Below, one piece after another: positions 30,963-41,476 of a stretch of DNA of 64,000 nt (position 1 is its first letter; the number at the start of each line of letters is the position of its first letter). The stretch lies in contig NZ_JAKWJQ010000001.1 in the NCBI RefSeq assembly GCF_022761015.1, positions 1,116,001-1,180,000 of the forward strand. The letters run 5' to 3'. The position numbers and the translations under genes were made by a program. The notes under the pieces are model-generated. The model searched no databases and had not been told where the DNA came from. It saw only the letters and a program-made list of their open reading frames with translations. This DNA is from Humibacter sp. RRB41 (GTDB lineage Bacteria > Actinomycetota > Actinomycetes > Actinomycetales > Microbacteriaceae).

Positions 30963-31135
30963 GCGCCCAGTATCTGCGCGTTGGCTGGGTTCAACCTGGG
31001 AGTCTGTCGTGCAGAATCGAGTGGCAAATGGTGTGCGCGCAGAGGACCTCCTGGCAGCCGCAGCAGGGGTGAATGCAGAAGAATCAAGTGAAGCGCGGGC
31101 GTTGCCGATGGCCGCGTCGAACGAGGAGGGGACGC

Positions 31136-32371
31136 ATGTCAGCACAGGAGTTCGTCATCGTGGGAGGTGGCCTCGCGGCCGGCACGGCCGCCGTCACGTT
31201 GCGCGAGGAAGGCTTCGACGGCCACCTCACACTCGTCGCAGGCGAAGCGCACAAGCCCTACGCCAGGCCGCCGCTCTCCAAGGCCTATCTGGCTTCTCTC
31301 GACGATTCAGAGGTGTGGGTGCAGGACGAGGCCTGGTGGGGTGATCACGACGTCGACGTGCGTTCGGGGCTGCATGCCAACACGCTCGACCTCGATGCGA
31401 GATCGGTGCTGCTCGAGGGCGGAACGGCCGTGCCGTTCGACAGGCTCCTGATCGCGACCGGGGCGACGCCAAGGCGGCTGGAGGTGCCGGGGGCGGATGC
31501 CGCGGGCATCCACTACCTGCGAACGATCGAGGACTCGCGCGGCATCCACGAGGCGATCTCCGCGGGTGACAAGCGCGTGGTCGTTGTCGGCTCTGGATGG
31601 ATCGGCATGGAGGTCGCCGCGAACGCGCGAACCTTCGGCAACGACGTCACGGTTCTCTCGCATTCACGGGTGCCGTTGTCGTCAGCGTTGGGCGACGAAC
31701 TCGGTGAGGTGTTCGCAGCCCTGCACGAGGAGCACGGCGTGCACATTCGGCGCGGAGAAGCTGCGACGGCGTTCCGAACGGAGGGTGGCGCGGTGACCGG
31801 TGTCGAGTACGCGGGCGGCGTCGTGGACGCCGACGTCGTCATCGTCGGCGCGGGGGCAGTGCCGCTGGTGTCATTGGCTCAGGATGCCGGACTCGAGGTG
31901 GCAAGCGGCATCCTGGTCGACGCCGGCATGCGAACGAGCGCCGACGGTGTCTTCGCGGTAGGCGACGCGGCCAACCCGTACCACCCCGTCGTGCGGCAGA
32001 GACTGCGTAGCGAGCACTGGGCGAATGCCATCGGTACGGGCAAGACGGCCGCGCTCAACCTGCTCGACCGTGGCGTCGAGTACGACGACATCCCCTACTT
32101 CTATACGGACCAGTTCGACGTCGGCATGGAGTATTCGGGATACGCACCCCTGCTGGAGGGCACGCACGTGGTCTACCGCGGCGATGTCGCCGGCAGGGAA
32201 TTCGTGTCGTTCTGGGTGACGCCACGAGGGAGGGTGGTCGCCGGCATGAACGTGAACGTGTGGGATGTGAACGAGCAGGTTCAGGGCCTCATCAGGTCCC
32301 AGTCGCCGGTGGACGAGGCGAAGCTCGCCGACCCCGGCGTGCCGCTCGGCGATCTCGTGGTCGACGCGTGA
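31136..32371 (+). CDS. FAD-dependent NAD(P)H:ferredoxin reductase-like protein
   Basis: 411 residues. FAD dinucleotide fold FVIVGGGLAAGTAA at the N-terminus, NAD(P) fold VVVVGSGWIGMEVA in the middle, and FAD-contact GVFAVGDAA. The family includes rhodocoxin and putidaredoxin reductases, which feed electrons to [2Fe-2S] ferredoxins of P450 systems. No ferredoxin or P450 lies in the window. GAGGAGGGG precedes the ATG. Its stop overlaps the folP-like start (GTGA). Confidence 0.87.
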   Translation: MSAQEFVIVGGGLAAGTAAVTLREEGFDGHLTLVAGEAHKPYARPPLSKAYLASLDDSEVWVQDEAWWGDHDVDVRSGLHANTLDLDARSVLLEGGTAVPFDRLLIATGATPRRLEVPGADAAGIHYLRTIEDSRGIHEAISAGDKRVVVVGSGWIGMEVAANARTFGNDVTVLSHSRVPLSSALGDELGEVFAALHEEHGVHIRRGEAATAFRTEGGAVTGVEYAGGVVDADVVIVGAGAVPLVSLAQDAGLEVASGILVDAGMRTSADGVFAVGDAANPYHPVVRQRLRSEHWANAIGTGKTAALNLLDRGVEYDDIPYFYTDQFDVGMEYSGYAPLLEGTHVVYRGDVAGREFVSFWVTPRGRVVAGMNVNVWDVNEQVQGLIRSQSPVDEAKLADPGVPLGDLVVDA

Positions 32372-33273
32372 GCGTCTGGCTGCCGCCGCTGCGCCACCCG
32401 GTGCGCGAGATCGGCGCGCACACGTTCGACTTCTCGCGAAGGGTCGCGGTGATGGCCGTCGTCAACCGCACCCCCGACTCGTTCTACGACAAAGGCGCCA
32501 CATTCGGCCTGGATGCCGCTGTGCGCGCCTGTCTCGCCGCGGTGAAGGCGGGCGCCGACTGGATCGACATCGGCGGCGTGCCGTTCAAACCCGGACCGCC
32601 GCTCCCCGTCGACGACGAGATCGCCAGGGTGGTGCCGGTGATCGAGGCGCTGAGGCGGGAGTCGGACGTGGTCATCTCCGTCGACACCTTCCAGCCCCAG
32701 GTGGCGAGGCACGCGATCGTGGCAGGGGCGGACGTGATCAACGACACGACGGGCATCCGTGACGAGACGCTCGCCGAGATCGTCGCCGACAGTGCTGCGA
32801 CGCTCGTGATCACGCACAGCCTTGCGGAGCCGCGCACCGCGTACCCACGCCCCCGGTACGACGACGTGGTCGCAGAGGTGGTGGAGTTCTTGCGCGACCG
32901 CGTCGGACTGGCGGTCGCCTCGGGCGTGCCGGAGTCGCGCATCGTGATCGACCCGGGGCACGATCTGAACAAGAACACACTGCACACGCTCGAACTGACG
33001 AGGAGGTTCGATGAAATCGCGGCCATCGGACTGCCCGCGCTCGCCGCGGTGTCGAACAAGGACTTCATCGGCGAGACTCTGGACGCCGAGCGGGGCGATC
33101 GCCTCGAGGGATCACTCGCCGCCGCTGTGTATTGCATCACCCAGGGTGCACGCGTCGTGCGCATGCACAATGTGCGGGAGTCCGTCGCCGCGGTGCGGAT
33201 GACCGAGACGATTCTGGGACTGAGGGATCCTGCGTACCTGAAGCACAACATGGGGGATGTCAATGAGGAGTGA
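32368..33273 (+). CDS. folP2: Dihydropteroate synthase-like protein (FolP2 type)
   Basis: 301 residues. DHPS-family TIM barrel with VVNRTPDSFYDKGATF, INDTTGIRD, VIDPGHDLNKNT and SNKDFIGETL. The STRPG segment of true DHPS is replaced by DIGGVPFKPG, as in mycobacterial FolP2, which is reported not to complement for folate synthesis. It therefore may not make dihydropteroate. The GTG start is coupled to the reductase gene by a four-base overlap. No other folate genes are adjacent. Confidence 0.82.
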   Translation: MSVWLPPLRHPVREIGAHTFDFSRRVAVMAVVNRTPDSFYDKGATFGLDAAVRACLAAVKAGADWIDIGGVPFKPGPPLPVDDEIARVVPVIEALRRESDVVISVDTFQPQVARHAIVAGADVINDTTGIRDETLAEIVADSAATLVITHSLAEPRTAYPRPRYDDVVAEVVEFLRDRVGLAVASGVPESRIVIDPGHDLNKNTLHTLELTRRFDEIAAIGLPALAAVSNKDFIGETLDAERGDRLEGSLAAAVYCITQGARVVRMHNVRESVAAVRMTETILGLRDPAYLKHNMGDVNEE

Positions 33274-33287
33274 GCGGGGGAGCGCCG

Positions 33288-34067
33288 ATGGCCGCTGAGA
33301 CGGTGGCAGACACGGATCCCGCGATCGAGTCGATCGCGCCCGCCAGGCCGGGGGAACTCCACGACGACGCCATCATCGACGGTTACGAGCGCGGAGCACG
33401 CGAGCACGGTGCTGGAGGGCGCTGGGTGCGAGTGAACTTCGTGACGTCCGCCGACGGATCGGCGACCGTCGAGGGACTCTCCGGCGGGCTGTCCGATGCC
33501 GCGGACAAGCGGGTCTTCGCCCTGCTGCGCCGCCCCTGCGACGTCGTCGTGGTGGGGGCAGGCACCATCAGGGCCGAAGGCTACGGCGGCATGCGTGTCG
33601 ACGAGGCATCCGAGCGGTGGCGTGTCTCTCGCGGTTTCGCCGCGCAGCCGACGCTCGCGATCGTGTCGGGAGGGCTCGACCTGGACCCGGCGAGCGACGT
33701 GTTCACGCAGGCGCCCGTTCGACCGATCATTCTCACGAACGGGTCGTCGCCGGTGGTGCGGCGCGAGCGCCTGGGCGCCGTGGCAGACGTGATCGTGTGC
33801 GGCGAGGCATCCTTCGACACCGCGACGGCACTGGATGCGCTCGCCGATCGTGGGCTGAAGCGGGTGCACTGCGAAGGCGGCCCGCACCTCTTCGGCACGT
33901 TCGTTCGGCAGGGCACCCTCGATGAGCTCTGTCTCACGGTGAGTCCGGTGCTGGAGGGCGGTGCCGGTCAGCGCATCATCGGCGGAGCAGAGGGCGAGCG
34001 CGGCCTCGGGCTGGAGCAGGTGCTGCGGTCTGGCGGCACCCTGTTTCTGCAGTACCGGGTTCTCTGA
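33288..34067 (+). CDS. RibD C-terminal-type pyrimidine reductase family protein
   Basis: 259 residues. A dihydrofolate reductase-like fold of the RibD_C family: VRVNFVTSADGSATV, RPCDVVVVGAGTIRAEGYGG and RVHCEGGPHLFGTFV. No N-terminal deaminase domain, so it is a stand-alone reductase, possibly F420- or NADPH-dependent. In mycobacteria such RibD-like proteins can replace dihydrofolate reductase when overexpressed, which is suggestive beside a DHPS-like gene. GGGGGA precedes the ATG. Confidence 0.82.
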   Translation: MAAETVADTDPAIESIAPARPGELHDDAIIDGYERGAREHGAGGRWVRVNFVTSADGSATVEGLSGGLSDAADKRVFALLRRPCDVVVVGAGTIRAEGYGGMRVDEASERWRVSRGFAAQPTLAIVSGGLDLDPASDVFTQAPVRPIILTNGSSPVVRRERLGAVADVIVCGEASFDTATALDALADRGLKRVHCEGGPHLFGTFVRQGTLDELCLTVSPVLEGGAGQRIIGGAEGERGLGLEQVLRSGGTLFLQYRVL

Positions 34068-34080
34068 CCTGCGCGGAGAC

Positions 34081-35721
34081 CTACGCGGCGAGTTCGCCGG
34101 CGTCGACGATCGAATACGCGTAGCCCTGCTCGGCGAGGAAGCGCTGGCGGTTCTGCGCGAAATCCTGGTCGACGGTGTCGCGCGCGACCAGGGTGTAGAA
34201 ATTCGCCGAGAGTCCGGATTCCTTCGGCCGCAGAAGTCGTCCCAGCCTCTGGGCCTCCTCCTGGCGGGAGCCGAACGACCCGCTGACCTGGATGGCGACG
34301 GTGGCCTCCGGCAGGTCGACCGAGAAGTTCGCGACCTTGCTGACCACGAGCACGAGGGTGATGCCCTCGCGGAACTCCTGGTAAAGACGCTCGCGCTCGT
34401 CGACGGGCGTCGCGCCGGTGAGCGATGGCGCGTCGAGGGCATCCGCCAGTTCGTCGATCTGATCGAGGTACTGCCCGATCACGAGGATGCGCTCGCCGAC
34501 GTGCCGCGCGACCAGCGCTTTCACGACGTCGAGCTTCGCCGGAGCCGTGGCGGCGAGCCGGTAGCGCTCGTCATCCGCAGCAGCCGCGTAGGAGAGTCGG
34601 TCGGATGCCGGCAGATCGATGCGCACCTCGTAGCACGCGGCGGGCGAGATGAAGCCCTGGGACTCGATCTCCTTCCACGGTGCGTCGAACCGCTTGGGGC
34701 CGATCAGCGAGAAGACGTCGCCCTCGCGGCCGTCCTCGCGCACGAGGGTGGCTGTGAGGCCGAGGCGCCGTCTGGCCTGCAGTTCCGCCGTGAGCTTGAA
34801 CACCGGCGCAGGCAGCAGGTGCACCTCGTCGTAGATGATGAGACCCCAGTCGAGCGCGTCGAGAAGGCTGAGATGTGCGTACTCGCCCTTCCGCTTGGCG
34901 GTGAGGATCTGGTAGGTCGCGATCGTGACGGGCCGGATCTCTTTGACCTGCCCCGAGTACTCACCGATCTCCTCCGCCGTCAGCGAGGTGCGGCGAAGCA
35001 GTTCGTCGCGCCATTGCCTGGCGGACACGGTGTTGGTGACCAGGATGAGCGTGGTCGTCTTCGCCGTGGCCATCGCGCCGGCCCCGACGAGGGTCTTGCC
35101 GGCGCCGCACGGCAGCACCACCACTCCAGAGCCACCCTCGAAGAAGCTGTCGACGGCTTTGTTCTGATAGTCGCGCAGGTGCCAGTCGGTCGTGTCGAGC
35201 GCGATCTCATGCGGCGTGCCCGGGCTGTACCCGGCGAGGTCGTCGGCGGGCCAGCCGAGCTTGACCAACTCCTGCTTGAGCTGGCCGCGTGCCCACGCCG
35301 CCACCGTGAACCCGCCGTCCGCCCGACGCTCGAGAAGCAGAGGCGCGATCCTCTTGGCGCCCGACACCTCGCGCAGCACGGCCTCGTCGTCGCTGCGCAG
35401 CACCAGCACGCCTTCGTCGTCGCGCTCGATCACCAGCCGTCCGTAGCGGGCGACCGTCTCCTGGATGTCGATCGCGACGGTCTGCGGGATCGGGAACTTC
35501 GAGTACCGCTCAAGCGTGCTCAGCATGTCGGATGCCTCATGCCCAGCGGCGCGAGCGTTCCACAGTCCCAGGCGGGTGATGCGGTACGTGTGGATGTGCT
35601 CCGGCGCCCGCTCGAGCTCGGCGAAGATCGCGAGGTCGTGGCGGGCATCCTCTGCCTGGGGATGGGCGACCTCGAGCAGCACGGTGCGGTCGCTTTGCAC
35701 GATCAGAGGGCCATCGGACAT
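34081..35721 (-). CDS. DNA repair helicase XPB
   Basis: 546 residues. Superfamily 2 helicase with Walker A LPCGAGKTLVG, the DEVH box in IIYDEVHLLPAP, motif III LTATLVRED and motif VI QRLGRLLRPK, plus the bacterial XPB N-terminal domain. A 3'-5' ATPase/helicase related to eukaryotic XPB. The start is the ATG at 35719-35721, with TAGACT eight bases before it on the minus strand, so probably leaderless. It follows a helicase-associated partner gene. Confidence 0.93.
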   Translation of the reverse strand: MSDGPLIVQSDRTVLLEVAHPQAEDARHDLAIFAELERAPEHIHTYRITRLGLWNARAAGHEASDMLSTLERYSKFPIPQTVAIDIQETVARYGRLVIERDDEGVLVLRSDDEAVLREVSGAKRIAPLLLERRADGGFTVAAWARGQLKQELVKLGWPADDLAGYSPGTPHEIALDTTDWHLRDYQNKAVDSFFEGGSGVVVLPCGAGKTLVGAGAMATAKTTTLILVTNTVSARQWRDELLRRTSLTAEEIGEYSGQVKEIRPVTIATYQILTAKRKGEYAHLSLLDALDWGLIIYDEVHLLPAPVFKLTAELQARRRLGLTATLVREDGREGDVFSLIGPKRFDAPWKEIESQGFISPAACYEVRIDLPASDRLSYAAAADDERYRLAATAPAKLDVVKALVARHVGERILVIGQYLDQIDELADALDAPSLTGATPVDERERLYQEFREGITLVLVVSKVANFSVDLPEATVAIQVSGSFGSRQEEAQRLGRLLRPKESGLSANFYTLVARDTVDQDFAQNRQRFLAEQGYAYSIVDAGELAA

Positions 35722-35776
35722 AACAGTCGAGTCTATGTGGGACGCCCGCATTGTCGCTGGCTGTCGGGACGTCCCC

Positions 35777-37618
35777 TCAGCCTGTCTGCACGGAGCGGAT
35801 GCTCGACACCGGCAGTGTGCGTTCGATGTCGCTCGCGCGATCCCGGCCGCGCAACCTGCCACCGCCGAGTCCGGTCGGCTCGAGTGTGTAGTCCTGTTCG
35901 TGGCCGTCCGGCAGCGCGACCGTCACAGTGACCGTCGTGCGCGAGCGCACCGCCGACTCCAGCTGCCTGTTCAGCCAGGCCTGCGTGCCCTCTTCTCCAT
36001 CGGCGCGCTCCGCGGTGCGAAGGCGCAGCACGAGCTCCTGTGCTGCATCTGTCGTCTCGTGCTGCTCGGTGTGTCCCAGCCTGCGCCTCACCCGCAACTG
36101 CGTGCCGTCGTGGTCTTCGGCCACAACGGGGTAGTGCGCGTCGACGAGTGCCCAATAGACGACATCCAGGGGGAATCTGCTCGCCAGCTCGCCCTCGGAA
36201 CGCTGCCTCAAGCCCAAAGCCGACAGGCCCTGGTCGACGCCGATCGTGCGCAGCAGCTGTCCGTCCGTCGAGTGCACCAGCGTTCCGGCCTCCGAGCCTG
36301 AAACCCGCACCCGCCCGTAGCGGGAGGCGGCTTCGTCGATGAGGTACGAGACCGGCTGCGGAAGGCCGGTGAGCGAGATGGACTCGATGAACAGACGCAG
36401 CGATGCCGCGGTCTCGCCGCCGGCGATCGCACGGTGCAGCGACGATGGGGAGACCCGGAAGCTGGTGGCGAGTCCTGTGCCCTCAACGTCGGCGAGCGTG
36501 CGCAGCCTGGCATCCAGTGCAGGCGTCAGCGGGCCGGGCGCCACGATCGAGAGGTCGTGCTGCACGTAGACGCGATCGACCTCGGCGGGGAAGGCAGCGC
36601 GGATGACCTGCGCGGCGGCATCCGCTCCCGCCTCCAGCAGCTTCACCCCTGCCGCGCTCGGTGCCGTGCCCGCCGTGATGCCGAGGAATTCGGCGTGGGT
36701 CTCCACGTCGTTGACTCTTCGGTCGAGCGTCGCATCCGCCGCCGGGTATCGCCAGCGGGCGTACGCGCGCAACGCGTCACCCCACGCGGCGTGCGTGCGT
36801 TCCACCATGAGCTGGCGGATGTCGACGGGCACCGAATCGAGCCACGCGACGGCCAGTGCCGCCCAGCGCTCCGGCGTGGCGAGTTGTGCCCACTTTTCAG
36901 CGGCATCTGTCGGCAGCCAGACAGCACCCTCGCGTACGACGAGTCCGCATCCGACGGCCAGCCAGTGCACGGTCGGAACGGACTCGGCCTCGATGCCGAG
37001 CGCAGAGGCTACGCGGCGGGTGTCGGGCAGCGCGAGTCCGCCCTTCTGCAGTTCGCGCGCCGGCTCGCGCTCGAGTTCGTAGACGAACTCGGCAACGGCA
37101 CCGGCGGCGATGAATGCGCGCTCAGCAGACAGCTTGTCGACGAACCGGCGGTCGACATCGGGCACGGCGGACAGTGCGGCGGGTTTGCCGGGTGCGGCCA
37201 GTTTGTGACCGGAGAGGCCCTCTGCCTCCATCCATGACGCGAACCGCGCAGCGACAGCCGGGTAGATCCCGACGCCGGTGCCGATGCGTTCCGCGAGGAA
37301 CACGTCGACGAGCGAGTCGAAAGCCGCGGCGACGGACTCGGGCGAGACATCCGCGTCTCCCCACTCGTGCAGCAGATCGACCACCTGCCGGGCGTCGGCG
37401 GTCTCGCCGAATTCGGCGATCGCGGCCAGCACGGCCAGAGTCGGGCGCGCCAGGGGCGCGAGTGCGTGTTGAACAGAAGGCGGTTCGAGCAATGCGTCCG
37501 CAAGGTCGAAGAAGTCCTCGATGCGCGCTCGGCCGATGCCGCGTGCGCGAATGAGATCGTGAAGGTTCGCATCGTCGAGGCCACCCAACCGGGAGGCCAA
37601 CGTCAGTGTGCTGGTCAT
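35777..37618 (-). CDS. Helicase-associated protein (Helicase_C_3), partner of XPB
   Basis: 613 residues. A helical, Ala-rich protein whose C-terminal half (from about 330, VDRVYVQHDLSIVAPGPL ... SYLIDEAASRYGRVRV) matches the Helicase_C_3 domain that accompanies actinobacterial XPB. There are no Walker motifs, so it is not itself a helicase. It lies 56 bp before the XPB gene on the same strand. Function unproven; a role in DNA repair is inferred from the pairing. Confidence 0.82.
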   Translation of the reverse strand: MTSTLTLASRLGGLDDANLHDLIRARGIGRARIEDFFDLADALLEPPSVQHALAPLARPTLAVLAAIAEFGETADARQVVDLLHEWGDADVSPESVAAAFDSLVDVFLAERIGTGVGIYPAVAARFASWMEAEGLSGHKLAAPGKPAALSAVPDVDRRFVDKLSAERAFIAAGAVAEFVYELEREPARELQKGGLALPDTRRVASALGIEAESVPTVHWLAVGCGLVVREGAVWLPTDAAEKWAQLATPERWAALAVAWLDSVPVDIRQLMVERTHAAWGDALRAYARWRYPAADATLDRRVNDVETHAEFLGITAGTAPSAAGVKLLEAGADAAAQVIRAAFPAEVDRVYVQHDLSIVAPGPLTPALDARLRTLADVEGTGLATSFRVSPSSLHRAIAGGETAASLRLFIESISLTGLPQPVSYLIDEAASRYGRVRVSGSEAGTLVHSTDGQLLRTIGVDQGLSALGLRQRSEGELASRFPLDVVYWALVDAHYPVVAEDHDGTQLRVRRRLGHTEQHETTDAAQELVLRLRTAERADGEEGTQAWLNRQLESAVRSRTTVTVTVALPDGHEQDYTLEPTGLGGGRLRGRDRASDIERTLPVSSIRSVQTG

Positions 37619-37655
37619 CGCGGCTCGGGCCCCATCACCCTGTACTCCGTGTGGC

Positions 37656-37931
37656 CTAGCGTCCGGACGTCCGGTTCTGCCTGCTTCGGCTGACGAGGCT
37701 CACGATCAGGAGAACGATGATCATCACCAGCGCGAGAGGAAGCGCGATCAGCGGCAGCAGTTCGACGGTGGGCCAGATGCCTTTGCCCGACCCTTGGGAC
37801 GGTCCGGCGCCCAGCCAGGTGCCGATGATCAGAACGAAAAAACAGACAATCGAGATGATCACCAGCCCCGCCGCGGTGAACGCCAGGGTGCGCTGAAGGC
37901 GCGAAGCTGGCTGGGAAGTCGTCTCGGTCAC
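37656..37931 (-). CDS. Small two-helix membrane protein, unknown
   Basis: 91 residues from a GTG. Two membrane helices (about 14-40 and 56-83) flank a loop of Gly, Ser and Pro. The tail is basic. No motif recognised. It sits upstream of the XPB-partner gene on the same strand, divergent from the cold-shock-domain gene. Confidence 0.7.
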   Translation of the reverse strand: MTETTSQPASRLQRTLAFTAAGLVIISIVCFFVLIIGTWLGAGPSQGSGKGIWPTVELLPLIALPLALVMIIVLLIVSLVSRSRQNRTSGR

Positions 37932-37998
37932 AGAATCAAGGATAATTGACGTTGCAGATGAGCGGCGTGCGAGCGTCGATTACCCGAAAGAGGTCCCC

Positions 37999-38379
37999 AT
38001 GCCTACCGGCAAGGTCAAGTTCTACGACGAGGAGAAAGGCTTCGGCTTCATCGCCCAAGACGGCGGTGGAGAGGTCTTCCTTCACGCCTCGGCACTGCCT
38101 GACGGCGCGGTGATCAAGGCCGGCACGCGGCTCGAGTTCGGAGTCGCCGATGGCAAGCGAGGTGCGCAGGCCCTTTCGGTGCGCGTTCTGGAGAGCCGTC
38201 CGAGCCTGTCGAAGATGAACCGCAAGTCCGCCGACGATATGGCCGTGATCGTCGAAGACCTCGTGAAGCTGCTCGACGGCATGGGCTCGGACCTGCGACG
38301 GGGCCGATACCCCGATGCCGCGCACGGTCGCAAGATCGCGGCGGTTCTGCGCCGTGTGGCGGACGATCTGGATGCCTGA
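37999..38379 (+). CDS. Cold-shock-domain protein with C-terminal extension
   Basis: 126 residues. An N-terminal cold-shock domain (RNP1 KGFGFI, RNP2 VFLHAS; about 1-66) and a helical extension of about 60 residues not present in CspA. This longer type is common in actinobacteria beside DUF3027, as here (8-bp overlap). Probably an RNA-binding protein; specific role unknown. Confidence 0.9.
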   Translation: MPTGKVKFYDEEKGFGFIAQDGGGEVFLHASALPDGAVIKAGTRLEFGVADGKRGAQALSVRVLESRPSLSKMNRKSADDMAVIVEDLVKLLDGMGSDLRRGRYPDAAHGRKIAAVLRRVADDLDA

Positions 38380-39073
38380 GCAACCGAGCGGACAGAGCCC
38401 GGTCCCCGAGACCTCCGCTGCTGCGATCACCGAGCCGCCGTCGGCCGATCAGCGGCTGCTCGACGCGCACGATCTGGCGCGCAACGCACTGGTGGAGATC
38501 ACGGCCTCCTCGAGCATCGGTCCTATCGCGGGACACATCGTGGAGGGTGAGCGCGTGCTCTCCCTGCTCTTCGAGTGCACGCTCTCCGGATACCCCGGCT
38601 GGCACTGGACCGTCACGCTCGCTCGCGTGGACGCGGACTCGGAGCCCGTCGTGCTCGAGGCCGAGTTGCTGCCGGGGGAGCAGGCCCTACTCGCTCCGGA
38701 CTGGGTCCCGTGGTCGGAACGTCTCGCGGAGTACCAGGCCGCTCAGCAAGCGGCACGCGAGGCCGGTCTTGAGACGGAGGATGCGGCATCCGAGAACGTC
38801 GAAGACGGCGAGGCCGGAGATGACGACGAGGACGAGGACGACGACGGCGATTTCGGCGACGACGAACTCGACGGAATCGACATCGACCTGCACGACGAGA
38901 ACGACAGCGATGACGACATCGACCTCGAGGCCGATGACATCACCGGTGCCGAGTCAGCGTCGCTCGAGCCGGGAGCGCCCGAGCCTGACGTGCATGACCT
39001 GGGCGTAGACGAGGCCGATGACGCCGAGGGCGACGCCGACGATAGCCGTGGCGAGGATCCAGCCGGAAGCTGA
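38372..39073 (+). CDS. DUF3027 protein with acidic tail
   Basis: 233 residues. The conserved part (about 20-130) contains SIGPIAGHIVEGERVLSLLFEC, YPGWHWTVTLARV and LLAPDWVPWSERL. The last 100 residues are strongly acidic and Asp/Glu-rich, likely disordered. It starts within the cold-shock gene. The last 120 bp are shared, antisense, with the DUF2530 gene. The order csp-DUF3027-serC resembles Rv0882-Rv0884c. Function unknown. Confidence 0.87.
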   Translation: MPEQPSGQSPVPETSAAAITEPPSADQRLLDAHDLARNALVEITASSSIGPIAGHIVEGERVLSLLFECTLSGYPGWHWTVTLARVDADSEPVVLEAELLPGEQALLAPDWVPWSERLAEYQAAQQAAREAGLETEDAASENVEDGEAGDDDEDEDDDGDFGDDELDGIDIDLHDENDSDDDIDLEADDITGAESASLEPGAPEPDVHDLGVDEADDAEGDADDSRGEDPAGS

Positions 39074-39217
39074 CGCGTTCAGCTGACGCGAGAACACGAT
39101 CGAGATCACCGCTGCAATCAGCCACAGCACGAGGCCGGTGCCGATCGCTGCCCGGTCGTCCGTCTTCATCGGCGGGGGATCGGGCAGCCGCTCGCTGTCA
39201 CGAAGCCACAGCCTCAT
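38954..39217 (-). CDS. DUF2530 membrane protein
   Basis: 87 residues. Two membrane helices (about 24-44 and 52-74) with the family start LPDPPPMKTDDRAAI. Known only from actinobacteria; function unknown. Its 3' 120 bp overlap the end of the DUF3027 gene on the opposite strand. Confidence 0.8.
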   Translation of the reverse strand: MRLWLRDSERLPDPPPMKTDDRAAIGTGLVLWLIAAVISIVFSRQLNASASGWILATAIVGVALGVIGLVYAQVMHVRLGRSRLERR

Positions 39218-39269
39218 CTGCAGTCCTCCCCCTGTCGGTGCGTTCCCTGTCGGTGCGTTCGCAAAACCC

Positions 39270-41196
<1,927 letters not shown>

Positions 41197-41300
41197 CGCG
41201 GATTTTCGATTCGGCGCGAGCTCGACGTGTCCCTGACTGGGCTCTGCGTCCACAAGCGCAAACCGATCTTCGGTGCGGTGAAATGCCGTGGAAAACGATG

Positions 41301-41476
41301 TGACAAAACCATAACGGTCCCGTAGTCTCTTACGAGTCCACAGACCAGAAGCCGGTCGACGGACCGGGTTCAAGACGTTCCACTAGCCCGTCTCTTGAAC
41401 CAGAGAAGCCGAACTCTTAGGAGATCTCGGACGGGATGGCTCACCTAGTGCCATAGGAGCGCCGGAGGTTCACACC
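41301..41476 (+). promoter_or_regulatory. Promoter and structured 5' leader of the NlpC/P60 gene
   Basis: A likely promoter is TGACAA (41301-41306), 16 bases, TAGTCT (41323-41328). The following leader of about 140 nt can form four consecutive hairpins: CCGGTC/GACCGG (41352-41367), a long stem 41367-41377 with 41389-41401 (2-nt bulge), one around 41410-41431, and CCTA/TAGG near 41445-41457. Secreted NlpC/P60 and Rpf genes in actinobacteria often follow c-di-AMP (ydaO-type) riboswitches, but I could not match the conserved core, so the class is open. Confidence 0.55.

Noticed and set aside
30963-31145. N-terminal extension of the response regulator
   Set aside because: The family N-terminus (RILIVDDEP) begins right after the ATG at 30962; the extension is low complexity.
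41301-41476. Firm call of a c-di-AMP riboswitch
   Set aside because: Context fits but the conserved core could not be recognised by eye, so it is left as a structured leader.
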